Shown here: one piece after another, positions 62,480-64,000 of the stretch
How the letters are laid out: each line of letters begins with the position of its first letter
How positions within the stretch are numbered: position 1 is the first letter of the stretch
From: Sipunculus nudus
Taxonomy: Eukaryota > Annelida > Sipuncula > Golfingiida > Sipunculidae
Direction of reading: 5' to 3'
Assembly: GCA_026874595.1 (NCBI GenBank)
Contig: CM049319.1
Coordinates: 39,381,473-39,445,472 of the forward strand
DNA length: 64,000 bases
Program-made: the position numbers and the translations under genes
Notes under the pieces: model-generated
Database searches by the model: none
Told to the model about the DNA's origin: nothing
Seen by the model: only the letters and a program-made list of their open reading frames with translations

Positions 62480-64000
62480 TTACATGCGAGCAACACTGTC
62501 AGGGTACTTACACGTGAGCTCCACTGGTAGGGTTACTGACACGTGAGCTCCACTGGTAGGGTTAATGACACGTGAGCTCCACTGGTAGGATTACTTCCAC
62601 GCAAGCAACACTGGTAGGGTTACTGACACGTGAGCTCTAGTGGTAGGGTTACTCACACGCGAGCTCCACTGGTAGGGTTACTTACACGTGATCTGCACTG
62701 GTAGGGTTACTTACACGCGAGCCACACTGGTAGGGTTACTTACACGTGAGCTCCACTGGTAGGGTTACTCACACGTGAGCTCCACTGGTAGAGTTACTCA
62801 CACGTGAGCTACACTGGTAGGGTTACTTACACGTGAGCTCCACTGGTAGGGTTACTTATACGTGAGCTGCACTGGTAGGGTTACTTACACGTGAGCTCCA
62901 CTGGTAGGGTGACTTACACGTGAGGTACACTGGTAGGGTGACTCACACGTGAGCTCCACTAGTAGGGATACTTACACGTGTTCTAAACTGGTAGGGTTAC
63001 TTACACGTGAGCTCCACTAGTAGGGTTACTTACACGTGATCTTCACTGGTAGGGTTACTCACACGTGAGCTCCACTTGTAGGTTTACTCACACGTGATCT
63101 CCACTAGTAGGGTTACTTACACGTGAGCTCCACTGGTAGGGTTACTCACACGTGAGCTACACTGGTAGGGTTACTTACACGTAAGCTCCACTAGTAGGGT
63201 TACTTACACGTGAGCTCCACTGGTAGGGGTACTTACCCGTGAGCTCCACTGGTAGGGTTACTCTAACGTGAGCTACACGGGTAGGGTTACTCACACGTGA
63301 GCTCCACTTGTAGGGTTACTTACACGTGAGCTCCACTGGTAGGGTTACTTACCCGTGAGCTCCACTGGTAAGGTTACTCACACGTGAGCTCCACTGGTAG
63401 GGTTACTCACACGTTAGCTCCACTGGTAGGGTTACTTACACGTGAGCTCCACTGGTAGGGTTACTCACACGTGAGCCCCACTGGTAGGGTTACTCACACG
63501 TGAGCTACACTGGTAGGGTTACTCCCACGTGAGCTACACTGGTAGGGTTACTCACACGTGAGCTCCACTGGTAGGGTTACTTACACGTGAGCTCCACTGG
63601 TAGGGTTACTTCCACGTGAGCTCCACTGGTAGGGTTACTCACACGTGATCTCCACTGGTAGGGTTACTCACACGTAAGCTACACTAGTAGAGTTACTTAA
63701 ACGTGATCTCCACTAGTAGGGTTACTTACACGTGAGCTCAACTGGTAGGGTTACTCACACGTGAGCTACACTAGTAGAGTTACTTAAACGTGGTCTCCAC
63801 TGGTAGGGTTACTTACACATGATCTCCACTGGTAGGGTTACTCACACGTGAGCTCCACCAGTAGGGCTACTTACACGTGAGCTCCACTGGTACGGTTACT
63901 CACACGTGAGCTACACTAGTAGTGTTACTTAAACGTGATCTCCACTAGTAGGGTTACATACACGTGAGCTCCACAGGTGGGGTTACTGACACGTGAGCTC
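62480..64000. repeat. 29-bp minisatellite with CACGTG and TAGGGTTAC, about 52 copies, running off the window
   Basis: The unit reads ACACGTGAGCTCCACTGGTA followed by GGGTTACTC. Variants include GATCTCCACT, GAGCTACACT and CTAGTAGGG. Most units hold the E-box CACGTG next to GAGCTC. The array continues to the last base, so its full length is unknown. Confidence 0.96.

Noticed and set aside
62480-64000. True telomeric repeat
   Set aside because: The telomere-like octamer occurs once per 29-bp unit and is embedded in unrelated sequence, so it is not a simple TTAGGG array.

Overview
This is eukaryotic, AT-rich, intron-like DNA, most likely from a mollusc or another lophotrochozoan. The evidence is one spliced coding exon of a vesicular glutamate transporter (VGLUT, SLC17 family), decayed L1/Tx1-type LINE copies, small inverted-repeat (MITE-like) elements and many minisatellites. 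No bacterial-style genes, operons, tRNAs, rRNAs or CRISPR arrays were seen. The taxonomic call is inference; no sequence search was possible.

Layout. Bases 1-28590 are one continuous satellite built from a 29-30 bp monomer. It is organised into higher-order repeats of about 410, 556, 1403, 1548 and 1578 bp, with a further duplication at an offset of 15312 bp. About 30 bp beyond it lies a short array (28620-29013) of 34-37 bp units, most of which resemble the 3' splice site of the exon that follows. The VGLUT exon is 29014-29284 (+ strand). Its 5' splice site is tandemly duplicated just downstream (29284-29352). Everything beyond is probably the next intron, at least 34 kb long, since no further VGLUT exon was recognised.

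The presumed intron holds a 33-bp minisatellite that is open on both strands (30836-32670), an AAT/ATT palindrome (33892-34043), and two 22-bp arrays rich in CACGTG (34445-35048). An old L1/Tx1-like LINE on + (about 35760-40070) is split by a related, 5'-truncated LINE on - (36182-37701) with a poly(A) tail and a 17-bp target-site duplication. Further arrays follow: 40-bp (41675-42985), 17-bp (44220-45925), 40-bp (49471-49660), 46-bp (51650-52975) and 29-bp (62480 to the window end). There is a MITE candidate at 43036-43258. A repeat family is present as inverted copies (54950-55605 against 58975-59290 and 59330-59685); one copy contains a Harbinger-like MITE (55171-55452) whose empty site survives in a sister copy.

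Several islands of higher GC and complexity (32740-33320, 46830-47430, 47700-48320, 51110-51600, 61040-61900) lack convincing ORFs. They are candidates for intronic regulatory elements of the VGLUT gene. Well over half of the window is tandem repeat. There is no multi-gene system here; the most distinctive content is the intronic satellite and the amplified splice-site sequences on both sides of a neuronal transporter exon.
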